DNA of 64,000 bases, taken from contig JARFUG010000008.1 in the NCBI GenBank assembly GCA_029289095.1, forward strand, positions 1-64,000, in the 5' to 3' direction. This DNA comes from Desulfuromonadales bacterium (GTDB taxonomy: Bacteria; Desulfobacterota; Desulfuromonadia; Desulfuromonadales; JACZKF01). Shown in pieces: positions 7,656 to 20,207 of the stretch. The notes under the pieces were generated by a model, which was not told the origin of the DNA, searched no databases, and worked only from the letters and a program-made list of their open reading frames with translations. Both the position numbers and the translations under genes were made by a program. Every line of letters starts with the position of its first letter. Position 1 is the first letter of the stretch.

Positions 7656-8585
7656 TTATTTCCCTCGCCGCTGAAGCGCCTCGAAGCTCAGGAGTGAAAC
7701 CACGGCCAGACTGAAGGGGAGCAGAAAGAAGATCCCCCGGTAGACCAGCAGGGCGCCGAACAGGGCCGGCGCCGATAGTCCCGGGGTCAGCAGGAGAAAG
7801 ACGGATTCGAAGACGCCCAGGCCTCCCGGCACATGGCTGATGACGACGGCTATCTGCGCCAGGAAATAGATCTGCAGGAAGTGCGGAAGGGACAGGTCGA
7901 CCGTGGGGGGGAGCAGGACAAAGAGCACGCTGGCCGTGAGCATCCAGTCCAGTGAGCCGACCAGGACCTGCGCCAGTGCCTGGCGGAAAGTGGGTACGGG
8001 GAGCCGCCACCCCCACAGGCGCATGGGGTTGCGGCGCAGAAAGATCAGAAGAAGGTAGATTCCTACCGACACCAGTGCCAGAGCGCCGACCGGGCGCAGG
8101 AGGTGGAGGGGGAGTTGGGGCAGATCCGGCAGGGCAGCGGTGAAAAAGAGCAGAATGCTCCCACCCATGGTGGCCATGCCGAGGATGAAGGAGAGGGCGG
8201 CAAAAGCGATCAGCCGGACGATTTCCTCAGCCTTCAGTCCCCAGGAGGAATAAAACCGGTAGCGGACCGAGCCGCCGCTCAGCAGGGCAAAGCCGACATT
8301 GCGGCTGAAGGCGTAATTGGTAAAGGACGCCACAGTGATCCGCCCCAGGCGCAGGGGGCGACCAAGATAGCGCAGGCCGAGGTGATCGTGGAGGCTCAAG
8401 GCCAGGTAGCAGACGGCCGTCATCCCCACAGCCGCCAGGATCCGGGCCGTCGGAAATTCCCTTATCTGCTGAAGGATATCGCTGAACCGGTATTCCTCCA
8501 GCGTGCTGTGCAGCGACCACACGGCCAGGAGAAAGATCGCCAGGACCAGCAGGGGCGAGAATCGCTTCAGATCCTTGCGTTTCAT
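7656..8585 (-). CDS. Lysylphosphatidylglycerol synthase TM / UPF0104 (YbhN-like) family membrane protein
   Basis: Multi-TM; HVPGGLGVFESVFLLL and SLHDHLGLRYLGRPLRLGRI motifs. Confidence 0.8.
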   Translation of the reverse strand: MKRKDLKRFSPLLVLAIFLLAVWSLHSTLEEYRFSDILQQIREFPTARILAAVGMTAVCYLALSLHDHLGLRYLGRPLRLGRITVASFTNYAFSRNVGFALLSGGSVRYRFYSSWGLKAEEIVRLIAFAALSFILGMATMGGSILLFFTAALPDLPQLPLHLLRPVGALALVSVGIYLLLIFLRRNPMRLWGWRLPVPTFRQALAQVLVGSLDWMLTASVLFVLLPPTVDLSLPHFLQIYFLAQIAVVISHVPGGLGVFESVFLLLTPGLSAPALFGALLVYRGIFFLLPFSLAVVSLLSFEALQRRGK

Positions 8586-8670
8586 CCAGATTTGGACACC
8601 CTCCCGGTCGGTAGCTTCGCCGGGGCAAAGGGAGAGCATGGCGGCACCATCCCCCCAGTTTCCACGCCGA

Positions 8671-9072
8671 TCATTTTTCCAGCTCGACCTTCAACGCTCT
8701 CAGATCACTATCGACCAGTTCCATATCCTCGGCGAACCTCTCATCCGACATGTCGGGGAGTCGGAACAGGGTGAAGATGACCTCGCTGCCGGAACCGTTG
8801 GAAAGAACGCGCATGGGGACGTAGACCTCCTGCCCGGACGGCATGGTCACATAGTGGTCCATCACTCCGAATCGGTTCTCGTCGGCGAATCGGATTTTCA
8901 TGGGTCCCTGCGGCGTTTCGACAATCCAATCGGAGCCCTGTTTTCGCACCGACCGGGCCAGCCCGTGCGCCCATTTCGTCAGATTTTCGGGGTTGGTGAC
9001 GAATTCATATGCCGTGTCGGGACTGCATTGTATGGATACGCTCAAGGTGCGGGAGGCCAACATCGTCGACAT
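8671..9072 (-). CDS. SRPBCC family protein
   Basis: SVSIQCSPDTAYEFVTNPENLTKWA typical START/SRPBCC N-terminus. Confidence 0.75.
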   Translation of the reverse strand: MSTMLASRTLSVSIQCSPDTAYEFVTNPENLTKWAHGLARSVRKQGSDWIVETPQGPMKIRFADENRFGVMDHYVTMPSGQEVYVPMRVLSNGSGSEVIFTLFRLPDMSDERFAEDMELVDSDLRALKVELEK

Positions 9073-9202
9073 CCTTGATTTCTCCTCTTCTAGCCGGTGT
9101 CGAGGCCGGCATGTCCAGTCCTGCCCTCCGCAGCGGCGAGCCAAATGGCGCGGCTGAACTCTTTGTGTACACTATGGGAGATTCTTTCCCGGGGAGGGCG
9201 CC

Positions 9203-9691
9203 ATGAAGAAACTATTGCTTATCGCGATGGTTCTCGCAACCGTCACAACGGCCGCGGTGGCATCGCTAACGAAAACGACCGATCACAACTGGTTGACGGG
9301 CGCCGATGAAGAGACCCGCGCCAAGCGCCTCGAGCATTATCTAGGAGGTTTCTCCGCCGTCATGCTGGAGACGGGTTTGCGCTACGGTCATGTCGAGGAG
9401 GCAATCGCTGGAGGGAACTGGGAACTGGCGCACTACCACTGGGAAAAGATCGCCGATGCCGTGGAGAACGGCCTGATGAAGCGCCCCGCGAGGCGCCCCA
9501 ATGCGGAGGCGCTCTTTCTCGATGCGGCCTGGGGCGAGCTCGACGCCGCCCTCAAAGAGAAGGAGCGCGGAGCGATCGAAGGAGCTTTCCGCTCGGCGCG
9601 ACGGGCGTGCATGGAGTGTCATTCCGCCGAGGGAGTCGCCTTCATCAATGACCAGCCGCTCTTCGGCGCAGGCCCTTTGGCGCGCAGGTGA
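9203..9691 (+). CDS. Secreted monoheme c-type cytochrome-like protein
   Basis: Signal peptide plus CMECH heme-binding motif. Confidence 0.7.
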   Translation: MKKLLLIAMVLATVTTAAVASLTKTTDHNWLTGADEETRAKRLEHYLGGFSAVMLETGLRYGHVEEAIAGGNWELAHYHWEKIADAVENGLMKRPARRPNAEALFLDAAWGELDAALKEKERGAIEGAFRSARRACMECHSAEGVAFINDQPLFGAGPLARR

Positions 9692-9806
9692 GTGCTGTGC
9701 CGTTTGACACGAAATTGGTGGCCCAATCCATACTTCTGAGATTTCCGTTTGCCGCTTGCTCGGGGGCGTTTTTGCACTGCGCTACCGCAGCCCCGATCTC
9801 TGCCGA

Positions 9807-10748
9807 TCAGAAGATGATCAGGTGGAGGATGCCGCGCAGCAGCACCCCGGCGAGGGCGCCGATGACGGCGGGGCGGACGATGGCTGCGACCCGGGAGCCG
9901 GAAGCCGCCAGGACGGCGACGCCGACCATGTCGAGAGGGTTGACGAGGAAGCCAGCCATGCGGTTGAATTCCTGCATGGTGATGGTCCCCTCCCGGATCA
10001 GCTCGAGGGAGACCCCCATCATGGCGGTCCCTCCGGCGAGGTACTTGGTGGCGAAAGGAAGAACCGCCGCCGAGGGGAGGTCGGCCAGGGCGAAGATGGG
10101 GGCGAGGATCTGCTCGGCGAGAGCGATGGCCCCCACCGAACGCAGGACGTTGACGAGAAAGATGGCGATGATCAGGGCCGGAACGGCAGCCAGCACGATG
10201 CGCACCGCCTCCTGCCCCCCCGCAACCAGATCCCCCCAGGTGCTTCGGCGGGTGCGGCGTTCGGCGGAGGAGAGCTCCTCCACCTCCGCCCCCTTGTCCT
10301 CACGTCCCAGAGAGCGCGTCAGAATGAAATAGGTGAGAGCGGCGGCGAAAAGTCCTCCCACGACGGAAGTCAGGAGGATGACGCCGAGGTTGAGTCCCGC
10401 CGCCGCCATCGGAAAGATGACGTTGGCCTGCGACATCGTCATGACCATGGCAAGGGTGGCGGCGATGCGGCGCTGCGCGGTGCCGTCGCGGTTCTGCAGG
10501 GAGAGGGTCGCCACCGGCCCCGCAAAGCTGACGAAGAGGATCTGCAGCATGGCGAAGGCGCCGCTCCCCGGAACGCCGAAGATCCGCAAGGGAGGGGCGA
10601 GGACCTTTGCCGCCCGTGCCAGGACGCCGCGCGATTCGAGAGCCGTCATCAGCGCGAGCATGATCACCATCACCGGCAAAAGGAGATAGAGAGCGAGATC
10701 GACCGCGGTGCGTCCGGAGGTGAGAATGATGGAGAGAACTTCCTGCAT
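9807..10748 (-). CDS. Nucleoside recognition (Gate) domain membrane protein
   Basis: Multi-TM ORF with Gate/spore maturation-like sequence. Confidence 0.65.
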   Translation of the reverse strand: MQEVLSIILTSGRTAVDLALYLLLPVMVIMLALMTALESRGVLARAAKVLAPPLRIFGVPGSGAFAMLQILFVSFAGPVATLSLQNRDGTAQRRIAATLAMVMTMSQANVIFPMAAAGLNLGVILLTSVVGGLFAAALTYFILTRSLGREDKGAEVEELSSAERRTRRSTWGDLVAGGQEAVRIVLAAVPALIIAIFLVNVLRSVGAIALAEQILAPIFALADLPSAAVLPFATKYLAGGTAMMGVSLELIREGTITMQEFNRMAGFLVNPLDMVGVAVLAASGSRVAAIVRPAVIGALAGVLLRGILHLIIF

Positions 10749-11099
10749 GACGAAAACCTGAGAAAGAGTTTTGGCGGTTTTAATACGTGCGGCCGGGTGA
10801 AGACAAGGGAAATCTATGATTGATGCGGCGGCCTGACGTGGGTGCCGCCGTCGGAGTTTTCACAAATGTTTCGAAGCAGTGACCACAAGGTGATCGCGCA
10901 ACTTCTCGCGCTGGGAGTCCCGCCGTGAGGGGTTCTGGTCGTCCATACGGCATTTCCCCGCGTCGGGCCAATCCTGGCTGGCTCTGTTCAGAATGCGATG
11001 CGGCGCGAAACAGCCTGCAAGCATTCAGGGCAGCGCTGAGCCTGATTCCCCCCGCTGAATTGACTTTCCAGTGCTGTTTTCGCGTGTTATTCTCGGCAT

Positions 11100-12266
11100 A
11101 TGCGCAATCTCATCGAGAGTCAGGGCATTGCCGTGACTGAGGAGCCGATTATCCGCTGGAGCGAAGGAGGGGAGCTTCGAAGCGCCCGCTGGCGCTCGGA
11201 GAGCGGCGCGCCGCCGCCCAGGCGGGTCGTTGTCGTCGACGACCGCACGAAGGCCGATGCGGCGTACCGCCTCGCCAGCGAGGGGACGGCTCTTCTGTGG
11301 CGGGGGGATTTCCATAATGCGCGCCAGTTGCTGCAGGCGATGGCGCGGCGCATGGAACGCAGCCTTGGCAAACGCCCGGCGCCCCCTTCCTCTTCGCCTG
11401 CCGAGGCCTTTCACCGCCATCGCCTGGCCCAGTCGCAGCGCGCGCGCACCCTGGGGATGTTGCTGATCCCCTTCGAGGCCGGACACCACATTCCGCTTCG
11501 CCGAGCGCCGGATGTGCATCGGGCGTGCGAAGAGGCGTTCGGGACGGTCGAGGGACCGTACGTCGCCCCCCTTCGGGATCTCCTTGGCGCCATCGGCGCC
11601 CACGAGTGGAGAAAGAACGGGGTGGAGATCTCCGCTCTGGGCGCGCGCATTCACCCGCACTACGGCGTCTTTTCTCCGATCCGCGGCGAATATGTGGACC
11701 TCGTGGCGAAAGCGCCCCTTCCCTCCAGGGAGCTCGCCTTCGACATCGGCACGGGAACGGGCGTCCTCGCGGCCATTCTCGCCCGTCGCGGGGTGGCCCG
11801 GATCGTCGCCACCGACCAGGACCCGCGCGCCCTTGCGTGCGCTCGAGAAAACCTCGAGCGGCTCGGTCTTGCCGGACGGGTGGAGGCGGTGCGGGCGGAC
11901 CTCTTCCCCGAGGGACGGGCGCCGCTGGTGGTCTGCAATCCGCCGTGGATTCCGGCGCGGCCGAAATCTCCACTCGAACATGCGGTGTACGACCCCGAAA
12001 GCCGCATGCTGCGAGGCTTCCTTTCAGGGCTCGGCGCGCACCTCGCCCCGGGCGGGGAAGGTTGGCTGATCCTGTCGGACATCGCCGAGCATCTGGGACT
12101 TCGCACGCGCGAAGAGCTCCTGAGGACCTTCGATGAGGCTGGGCTCCAGGTCATCGATCGTCTCGATGCGTGCCCGACCCATCGAAAGGCCTTTGACAGC
12201 GCCGATCCGCTGCACGCCGCCCGCGCATTGGAGGTCACCTCCCTGTGGCGACTTGCGCTACGCTGA
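11100..12266 (+). CDS. PrmC/HemK-like class I methyltransferase
   Basis: FDIGTGTGVLAAILARRG and NPPW motif. Confidence 0.8.
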   Translation: MRNLIESQGIAVTEEPIIRWSEGGELRSARWRSESGAPPPRRVVVVDDRTKADAAYRLASEGTALLWRGDFHNARQLLQAMARRMERSLGKRPAPPSSSPAEAFHRHRLAQSQRARTLGMLLIPFEAGHHIPLRRAPDVHRACEEAFGTVEGPYVAPLRDLLGAIGAHEWRKNGVEISALGARIHPHYGVFSPIRGEYVDLVAKAPLPSRELAFDIGTGTGVLAAILARRGVARIVATDQDPRALACARENLERLGLAGRVEAVRADLFPEGRAPLVVCNPPWIPARPKSPLEHAVYDPESRMLRGFLSGLGAHLAPGGEGWLILSDIAEHLGLRTREELLRTFDEAGLQVIDRLDACPTHRKAFDSADPLHAARALEVTSLWRLALR

Positions 12267-12313
12267 TCGCCTGTTCAGGAGCGCCACTGTTCCCATCCTC
12301 CCGGAGGTGACCC

Positions 12314-13315
12314 GTGCTCCTCATCGTTTTTCTCATCATTCTCGGTCTCGTCGTCATCCCCGCCCTCGCTCTTCTATCATTCTTCGCATATGCCACATGG
12401 ATGCCCGGCCGCTCCCGCTTCGGTCCTCTGCCGGCCTTGAGCGCCGCAGAAGCGCAAAGGGAAGGGGCGCTGCAGCGCCATGTGCGTTACCTGGCTGAGA
12501 CGATCGGCGAGAGGAACCGGGAGAACCGGGAGGGGTTGGAGGAGGCGAGCCGCTATATTGCCGAAGAGCTGCAGGAGATGGGATACGCGGTGGAGATGCT
12601 GCCGTTCGATTTTCGAGGGGAGAAATTTTGCAACATCGAGGCAATCCTCCCCGGAAGCGTCTCCCCTCGGCGATGCGTCGTCATCGGCGCCCATTACGAT
12701 TCGGTTCCCGGGTCGCCGGGAGCCAACGACAACGCTTCGGGAGTAGCGGCGCTCCTGGAGCTCGCGCGCGCGCTGCGCGCGGAGCGCTTCGCATCGGATG
12801 TGCGCTTCGTCGCTTTCGTCAACGAGGAGCCCCCCTACTTCGATACAGGGGAAGGGATGGGGAGCGTCGAGTATGTGCGCACCCTTCCGGAACGGAGGGT
12901 CGAGGTCGCTTCGATGCTTTGCATCGAAACGGTCGGTTTCTACAGCGACGAGCGGGGGAGCCAGAAGTATCCGCCCCCCTTGAGCCACTTCTATCCCTCC
13001 AGGGGCGATTTCATCGGCTTTGTCGGAAACCTCCCCTCGAGAACCCTGGTGCACCGCGCCATCGCCGCCTTCCGGGCCCAGAGGGCTCTGCCCTCAGAAG
13101 GGATCAGCATCTTCGAGGCGATCCCCGGCGTCTCCTGGAGCGATCATCGCTCCTTCTGGCGGGCGGGGATTCCGGCGGTCATGGTGACGGACACCGCCCT
13201 TTTTCGCGATCCGGCCTACCATCTGGCGAGCGACCTCCCCCACCGCCTCGACTACGGCAGGATGGCCCGGCTCGTCACCGGGCTCAAGTCCGTCGTCGCC
13301 GCTCTTGCACGGTGA
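12314..13315 (+). CDS. M28 family peptidase
   Basis: CVVIGAHYDSVPGSPGANDNASGVAALLELAR and NEEPPYF motifs. Confidence 0.9.
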   Translation: MLLIVFLIILGLVVIPALALLSFFAYATWMPGRSRFGPLPALSAAEAQREGALQRHVRYLAETIGERNRENREGLEEASRYIAEELQEMGYAVEMLPFDFRGEKFCNIEAILPGSVSPRRCVVIGAHYDSVPGSPGANDNASGVAALLELARALRAERFASDVRFVAFVNEEPPYFDTGEGMGSVEYVRTLPERRVEVASMLCIETVGFYSDERGSQKYPPPLSHFYPSRGDFIGFVGNLPSRTLVHRAIAAFRAQRALPSEGISIFEAIPGVSWSDHRSFWRAGIPAVMVTDTALFRDPAYHLASDLPHRLDYGRMARLVTGLKSVVAALAR

Positions 13316-13320
13316 AATGA

Positions 13321-13986
13321 TCACCTCTTCAGGCGATTGAACTCCTCCTCCATTTTGTTGAGCTCAACCCCCAGGTTGGAGGCGACGAGTCCCCACGACG
13401 TCTCTCCGGCGCGGACCTCGGACCAGATGTCGAGGGCGGGGCGCTTGGCCCTCCCCGAGAGGAAGGCGGCCAGTAGGATTTCCTGCGTGGTCGCACCGCC
13501 GGCGCGCAGTGCATCGAGAGCCGCCAGCTCGATATCCAGGCGACGCACGATCGCCTCGTCGGCGAGGGCGTCGGCGAGCTGCTGTTCGCTTCCGCTTCGC
13601 AGGGCCTCGGCGATCCGCGCTCCGAATGACTCGGGCTGGCGTCCGGCACCGGCAAGGGCGGCCATCCAGGAGCCTGCCGAGCGGCGAGCTCTCTGCAACG
13701 CATCGGGGGAGTTCCCCGTTTTCTGGCCGAAAGAGTAGGTGATCCAGAGGTCTTCGGCAGGCGTTCCGGACATTCGGCTGCGAACGACCTGCGAGCGGCT
13801 CACCTCGAAGGTCGAGGCGAGGAAAGAATTCTGCGTTGTCGCCAGAAGGTAAGGATCGACTTTCGAGGGCTGCGAGGGATCGAGAGTGCGGTCCTGGAAG
13901 CAGTGGCACGAGATGACCGGGTTTGCCAGAACCGGCGAGGCAATCAGCACAAGAAAAAGGAAGGCGAGCGCGGCGGCGGATTTCAT
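13321..13986 (-). CDS. Hypothetical secreted protein
   Basis: Signal peptide MKSAAALAFLFLVLIASPVLA followed by CHCFQDRTLDPSQPSK. Confidence 0.6.
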   Translation of the reverse strand: MKSAAALAFLFLVLIASPVLANPVISCHCFQDRTLDPSQPSKVDPYLLATTQNSFLASTFEVSRSQVVRSRMSGTPAEDLWITYSFGQKTGNSPDALQRARRSAGSWMAALAGAGRQPESFGARIAEALRSGSEQQLADALADEAIVRRLDIELAALDALRAGGATTQEILLAAFLSGRAKRPALDIWSEVRAGETSWGLVASNLGVELNKMEEEFNRLKR

Positions 13987-14070
13987 GGATGCGGTCCTTT
14001 CTGTCCAGAGAAAATCAGCCAAAAGAATAACCCCAATCGCCCGCACGACCTTTGACCCATGTCAATTTGG

Positions 14071-14182
14071 GAGAATCGGGAGTTGGGAGTTGGGAGTTGG
14101 GAGTCAGGAGCCAGGAGTAAACCTTGGATCTTGAATCTTGAATCTTGATCCTCCGTCCTCCGTCCTCCGTCCTCTGTCATCT
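14071..14182. repeat. Degenerate heptamer-register array (16 units)
   Basis: gagaatc|gggagtt x3|gggagtc|aggagcc|aggagta|aaccttg|gatcttg|aatcttg x2|atcctcc|gtcctcc x2|gtcctct|gtcatct. Confidence 0.85.
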
Positions 14183-14191
14183 TGCCCCTCC

Positions 14192-15274
14192 CTACTCCCT
14201 TACGCTGAGAAGGAGCCAGACGCCGAGGAGGAGAAAGAGGAGGTTGGGCGCCCAGGCGGCGACGGCGGGAGGCAGGGCGGCAGCATAGCCGAAGGCCATC
14301 AGGAACGACTGGAGCAGGTAATAGGTGAGGCCGATCGCCAGGGCAATGGAGATACCGATGGCCAGGCTCGTGCCGCGCCCCTTCTTCAGTGCGAAAGGGA
14401 TGCCGAGAAAGGCCATGATCAGGTTGGAAAAGGGGGTCGCCAGACGGGCCTGCAGGTCGACTCTGTAGCGCGCCGCTTCGTAGCCCTCCTCCTGGAGCCG
14501 CTGGGCGAGGCGGCGCAGCTCCCTGAAGGTCATTTCGTCGTTCCGGATGGCGGTCGCTTCGAACTCTTTGGGACTTCGTTCCATGGCGACGCCGGTCGTC
14601 GCGTGCCGCTCCATGGCGACGAGCTCCCCCGTGTCGGGATCGAAATGACGAATGATCGCATCTTCGGCGACCCATCCCCCTGCGCGGAACTCAGCGCGGG
14701 GCGCATCAAAACGGCTGAGGATCCGGAACTGGTCGTCCATGAGATAGGAGCGGATCCCCGTCAGCTTGTATTCTTCAGGGACGGCAATATCGACGTGGAT
14801 GATCGTCTGCCCTTCCCGGAACCAGACATTCTCCCGTTTTAGGGATTCTACGGTCTTCCCTCGAACCGAGACTTCCAGTGTATGGTTGGCCTTGGCGGCG
14901 GCCGCGGGGACGACGTATTCGGCAAGGGCCAGGACCGTTACGCTTACCGCGAGGCCGACGCCGAGCAGGGGGGCGCTGATGCGCCACAGGCTGATCCCTC
15001 CGGCGCGCATTGCTGTCAATTCGTTCGTTCGCGAAAATCCACCCAGGGTCATGAAGGCCGCCAGGAGGACGGCCAACGGCGTCACCTGCGTCAGGATCAG
15101 CGGAATCTTCGTCCCGAAGTAGACGAGGTAATCGGACGCAGGCGCGTGATGCTCGATGAAGTCGTCAACTTTCTCGAAGAACTCCACCAGGAGATAGATG
15201 CCGACGAAGGCGCCGAGAGAGAGGGCGAAGACTCGGAAAAACGCCCCCAGTATGTAGCGGTTGAGAAGGTTCAT
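14192..15274 (-). CDS. lptG: LPS export ABC transporter permease LptG
   Basis: LptF/LptG permease family, overlapping lptF by 4 nt. Confidence 0.85.
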   Translation of the reverse strand: MNLLNRYILGAFFRVFALSLGAFVGIYLLVEFFEKVDDFIEHHAPASDYLVYFGTKIPLILTQVTPLAVLLAAFMTLGGFSRTNELTAMRAGGISLWRISAPLLGVGLAVSVTVLALAEYVVPAAAAKANHTLEVSVRGKTVESLKRENVWFREGQTIIHVDIAVPEEYKLTGIRSYLMDDQFRILSRFDAPRAEFRAGGWVAEDAIIRHFDPDTGELVAMERHATTGVAMERSPKEFEATAIRNDEMTFRELRRLAQRLQEEGYEAARYRVDLQARLATPFSNLIMAFLGIPFALKKGRGTSLAIGISIALAIGLTYYLLQSFLMAFGYAAALPPAVAAWAPNLLFLLLGVWLLLSVRE

Positions 15275-16452
15275 CGTTTCTTGCGTCTATGGATCAGGCG
15301 GCGAAGGGCTTCGGGCGCGTCGACGAAGATCCTGTCGAGAAAGTGCAGACGCCGCTCTCGGGCGCTGGTATGAACGAGGTAGAGCCCTCCGGCCAGAAAG
15401 AGGATGGTCGGGGTCCAGAGGACGGGAACCGACGGAAGTCCCCCCTCCACCGCCATGGTGCCCGCGAAAGAGTGTAGAATATAGTAGACGAGAAAAACGA
15501 CCAGTCCGATGGCGAATCCTCCTCCGCGCCCCGATCGCTGGTTCTGGATGCCAAGGGGAACGGCCACAAGGGCAAAGAGGACCGGAGCGAGGGGGAGCGA
15601 GAAGCGTCGGTGGATCTCGGCGGTCAGGCTCGCTCTTCGCAAGTCGGTTTCGGCCGCGCCGCGCGCCTTCAGCAGTTCGCCGAGTTTCAGTTCCTTGTCC
15701 CGGCGGGGGCGCCCTTCCTGCACGCGCTCTCCCATGCTCAGGTTGATGTCGTAGCTGGCGAAGCGGATCGTCTGGTAGTCCTCGTGGGCGGCCGGGGGGC
15801 GCCGGTGAATCGAGCCGTCTTCCAGGTGCAGCGTCAGAGTGAGAGTGTCGCGGTCGGCGAACAGGCGTCCGCGCGCCGCATTGATCGTTGCGGGCGCCCT
15901 CTGCAGACGGTCGTCCGAAATGAAGATCCCGCTCATGACGCTGGTGCGCTCGTCCATCTCCTCGGTATAGAGGACGAGTCCATCGAAGTCGCTGTTGAAG
16001 ATGCGCGGCTGGATGCCGATGCTGGCACGGTTGGCGGCGATCTCGAAGACCTGGTTGCGAAAGGCCGTGTTGGCTCCCGGCTCGGCCCACAGCGTCAGGG
16101 CTGCGGTGACCCCCGAGACGAGGAGCGCGAAAAAGAGAACGGGGCGCAGCATGTCGTAGAGGCTGATGCCGGAGGACTTGAGGGCGACGACCTCGCCGTC
16201 GCCGGAGAGGCGCCCGAACCCGAGCAGCACGCCGAGCAGACACGAGAGCGGGAGGGTGATGACGAGAAACGAAGGGAGAAGGTAGAGAAAAAGCTGGAAA
16301 ATCTCGGTAAAGGGAACCCCCCTGGTGACCACCATCTCCACCAGTCTCAACATGCGTCCCATGAGAAGAACGAAGGTGAATACGACCAGTGCAAGAAAGG
16401 TGGGGACGGCGATTTCTCGCAGAAGATAGCGATGGATTCGGACGGTGGGCAT
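15271..16452 (-). CDS. lptF: LPS export ABC transporter permease LptF
   Basis: YLLREIAVPTFLALVVFTFVLLMGRMLRLVEMVV N-terminus. Confidence 0.87.
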   Translation of the reverse strand: MPTVRIHRYLLREIAVPTFLALVVFTFVLLMGRMLRLVEMVVTRGVPFTEIFQLFLYLLPSFLVITLPLSCLLGVLLGFGRLSGDGEVVALKSSGISLYDMLRPVLFFALLVSGVTAALTLWAEPGANTAFRNQVFEIAANRASIGIQPRIFNSDFDGLVLYTEEMDERTSVMSGIFISDDRLQRAPATINAARGRLFADRDTLTLTLHLEDGSIHRRPPAAHEDYQTIRFASYDINLSMGERVQEGRPRRDKELKLGELLKARGAAETDLRRASLTAEIHRRFSLPLAPVLFALVAVPLGIQNQRSGRGGGFAIGLVVFLVYYILHSFAGTMAVEGGLPSVPVLWTPTILFLAGGLYLVHTSARERRLHFLDRIFVDAPEALRRLIHRRKKR

Positions 16453-16507
16453 CCCCGGATATTAGTACAGGCGCAGTTGTTTGTAAACCGGAAACGCCCT
16501 TTTGTGC

Positions 16508-16536
16508 TTGCCTTGACGGGGGGGGCATGCTATAGA
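16508..16536 (+). promoter_or_regulatory. Putative sigma70 promoter for rpsB operon (TTGCCT-N17-TATAGA) with G8 tract in spacer
   Basis: ttgcct tgacggggggggcatgc tatagac. Confidence 0.45.
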
Positions 16537-16661
16537 CAGATGTTGTCCTAAAACACACGCGCCCGGACCGGTCCGAACAGGTGCTTCGCTGCGGAGGCGG
16601 AGGTTCGACGGGGTGGAAGGGCGCGGAGGAAACCAACCATTCAGAAGGAGTACGGAAGTCC

Positions 16662-17441
16662 ATGGCCCAGATCACAATGAAGCAGCTTCTCGAAGCCGGC
16701 GTCCATTTCGGTCACCAGACCAAGCGCTGGAACCCCAAAATGAAGCCCTATATCTTCGGGGCGCGCAACGGCATCTACATCATCGACCTGCAGAAGACCG
16801 TCCGCTATTTCAAGAGCGGCTATCAGTTTCTCAAGGAGACTGTTGAAAGCGGCGACAAGGTCCTTTTCGTCGGCACCAAGAAGCAGGCGCAGGACGCCAT
16901 TGCCGAAGAGGCTACGCGCGCCGGCCAGTTTTACGTGAACAACCGCTGGCTCGGCGGGATGCTCACGAACTTCGCCACCATCAAGGGGAGCATCGACCGC
17001 CTCAAGAAGATCGAGACGATGTCTCAGGACGGCACCTACGATCTGATCACCAAGAAAGAGGCCCTGGAGCTCGAGCGCGAAAAGGCCAAGCTCGAAAAGA
17101 GCCTCGGCGGCATCAAGATGATGAACAAACTCCCCGGAGCCATCTTCATCATCGATCCGAAAAAAGAGACGATCGCCGTCAAGGAAGCCCGCAAGCTCGG
17201 CATCCCCGTGGTCGCCGTCGTCGACACCAACTGCGATCCCGACGACATCGACTACATCATCCCCGGCAACGACGACGCCATCCGGGCGATCCGGCTCTTT
17301 GCCTCCCGCATGGCCGATGCCTGCCTCGACGGAGCACAGGCCCGCGAGACGTCCCTGCGCACCGACGCCGAAGGAGGAGAGGCCGAAGTCGAAGCTCCCG
17401 AGGTCGAGACGACCGAAGAAGCTACTCCGGCCCAGGCCTGA
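16662..17441 (+). CDS. rpsB: 30S ribosomal protein S2
   Basis: [46 protein letters not shown]. Confidence 0.98.
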   Translation: MAQITMKQLLEAGVHFGHQTKRWNPKMKPYIFGARNGIYIIDLQKTVRYFKSGYQFLKETVESGDKVLFVGTKKQAQDAIAEEATRAGQFYVNNRWLGGMLTNFATIKGSIDRLKKIETMSQDGTYDLITKKEALELEREKAKLEKSLGGIKMMNKLPGAIFIIDPKKETIAVKEARKLGIPVVAVVDTNCDPDDIDYIIPGNDDAIRAIRLFASRMADACLDGAQARETSLRTDAEGGEAEVEAPEVETTEEATPAQA

Positions 17442-17463
17442 TCGCCAGGCATAGATACATCGA

Positions 17464-17491
17464 AAGGCGGCCGGAGTTCGGCCGCCTTTTT
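17464..17491 (+). terminator. Hairpin with T-run between rpsB and tsf
   Basis: aaaggcggccggagttcggccgcctttttc. Confidence 0.75.
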
Positions 17492-17562
17492 CAACGAATC
17501 GCGAAATCAACACGACATGTTGGCGGCCCGTCGCGCGTCGCCAAGAACATAGGAGGTCAGTT

Positions 17563-19277
<1,715 letters not shown>

Positions 19278-19281
19278 TGCC

Positions 19282-20041
<760 letters not shown>

Positions 20042-20054
20042 TCTCAGCTTCGCC

Positions 20055-20085
20055 AGGAGGGGCGCTTTCAGCGCCCCTCCTGCCT
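20055..20085 (+). terminator. Rho-independent terminator after ferredoxin gene
   Basis: aggaggggcgctttcagcgcccctcct, weak T tract. Confidence 0.65.
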
Positions 20086-20207
20086 TTTGGCCCGCCCCCC
20101 CCCTGCCGCTTTCCTCTCTCCTTTTCCGACCTTTTCCCCTTGTTGCAGTGCAGTGTTTCATGATAGGTTAGGGATCTTTTATTCGTCTCACCACCGGGAA
20201 TCGCCGC

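Noticed and set aside
9756-10823. 355-aa + strand ORF opposite the nucleoside recognition gene
   Set aside because: Translation is extremely D/G/R/H-rich without hydrophobic core; the - strand ORF is a coherent membrane protein
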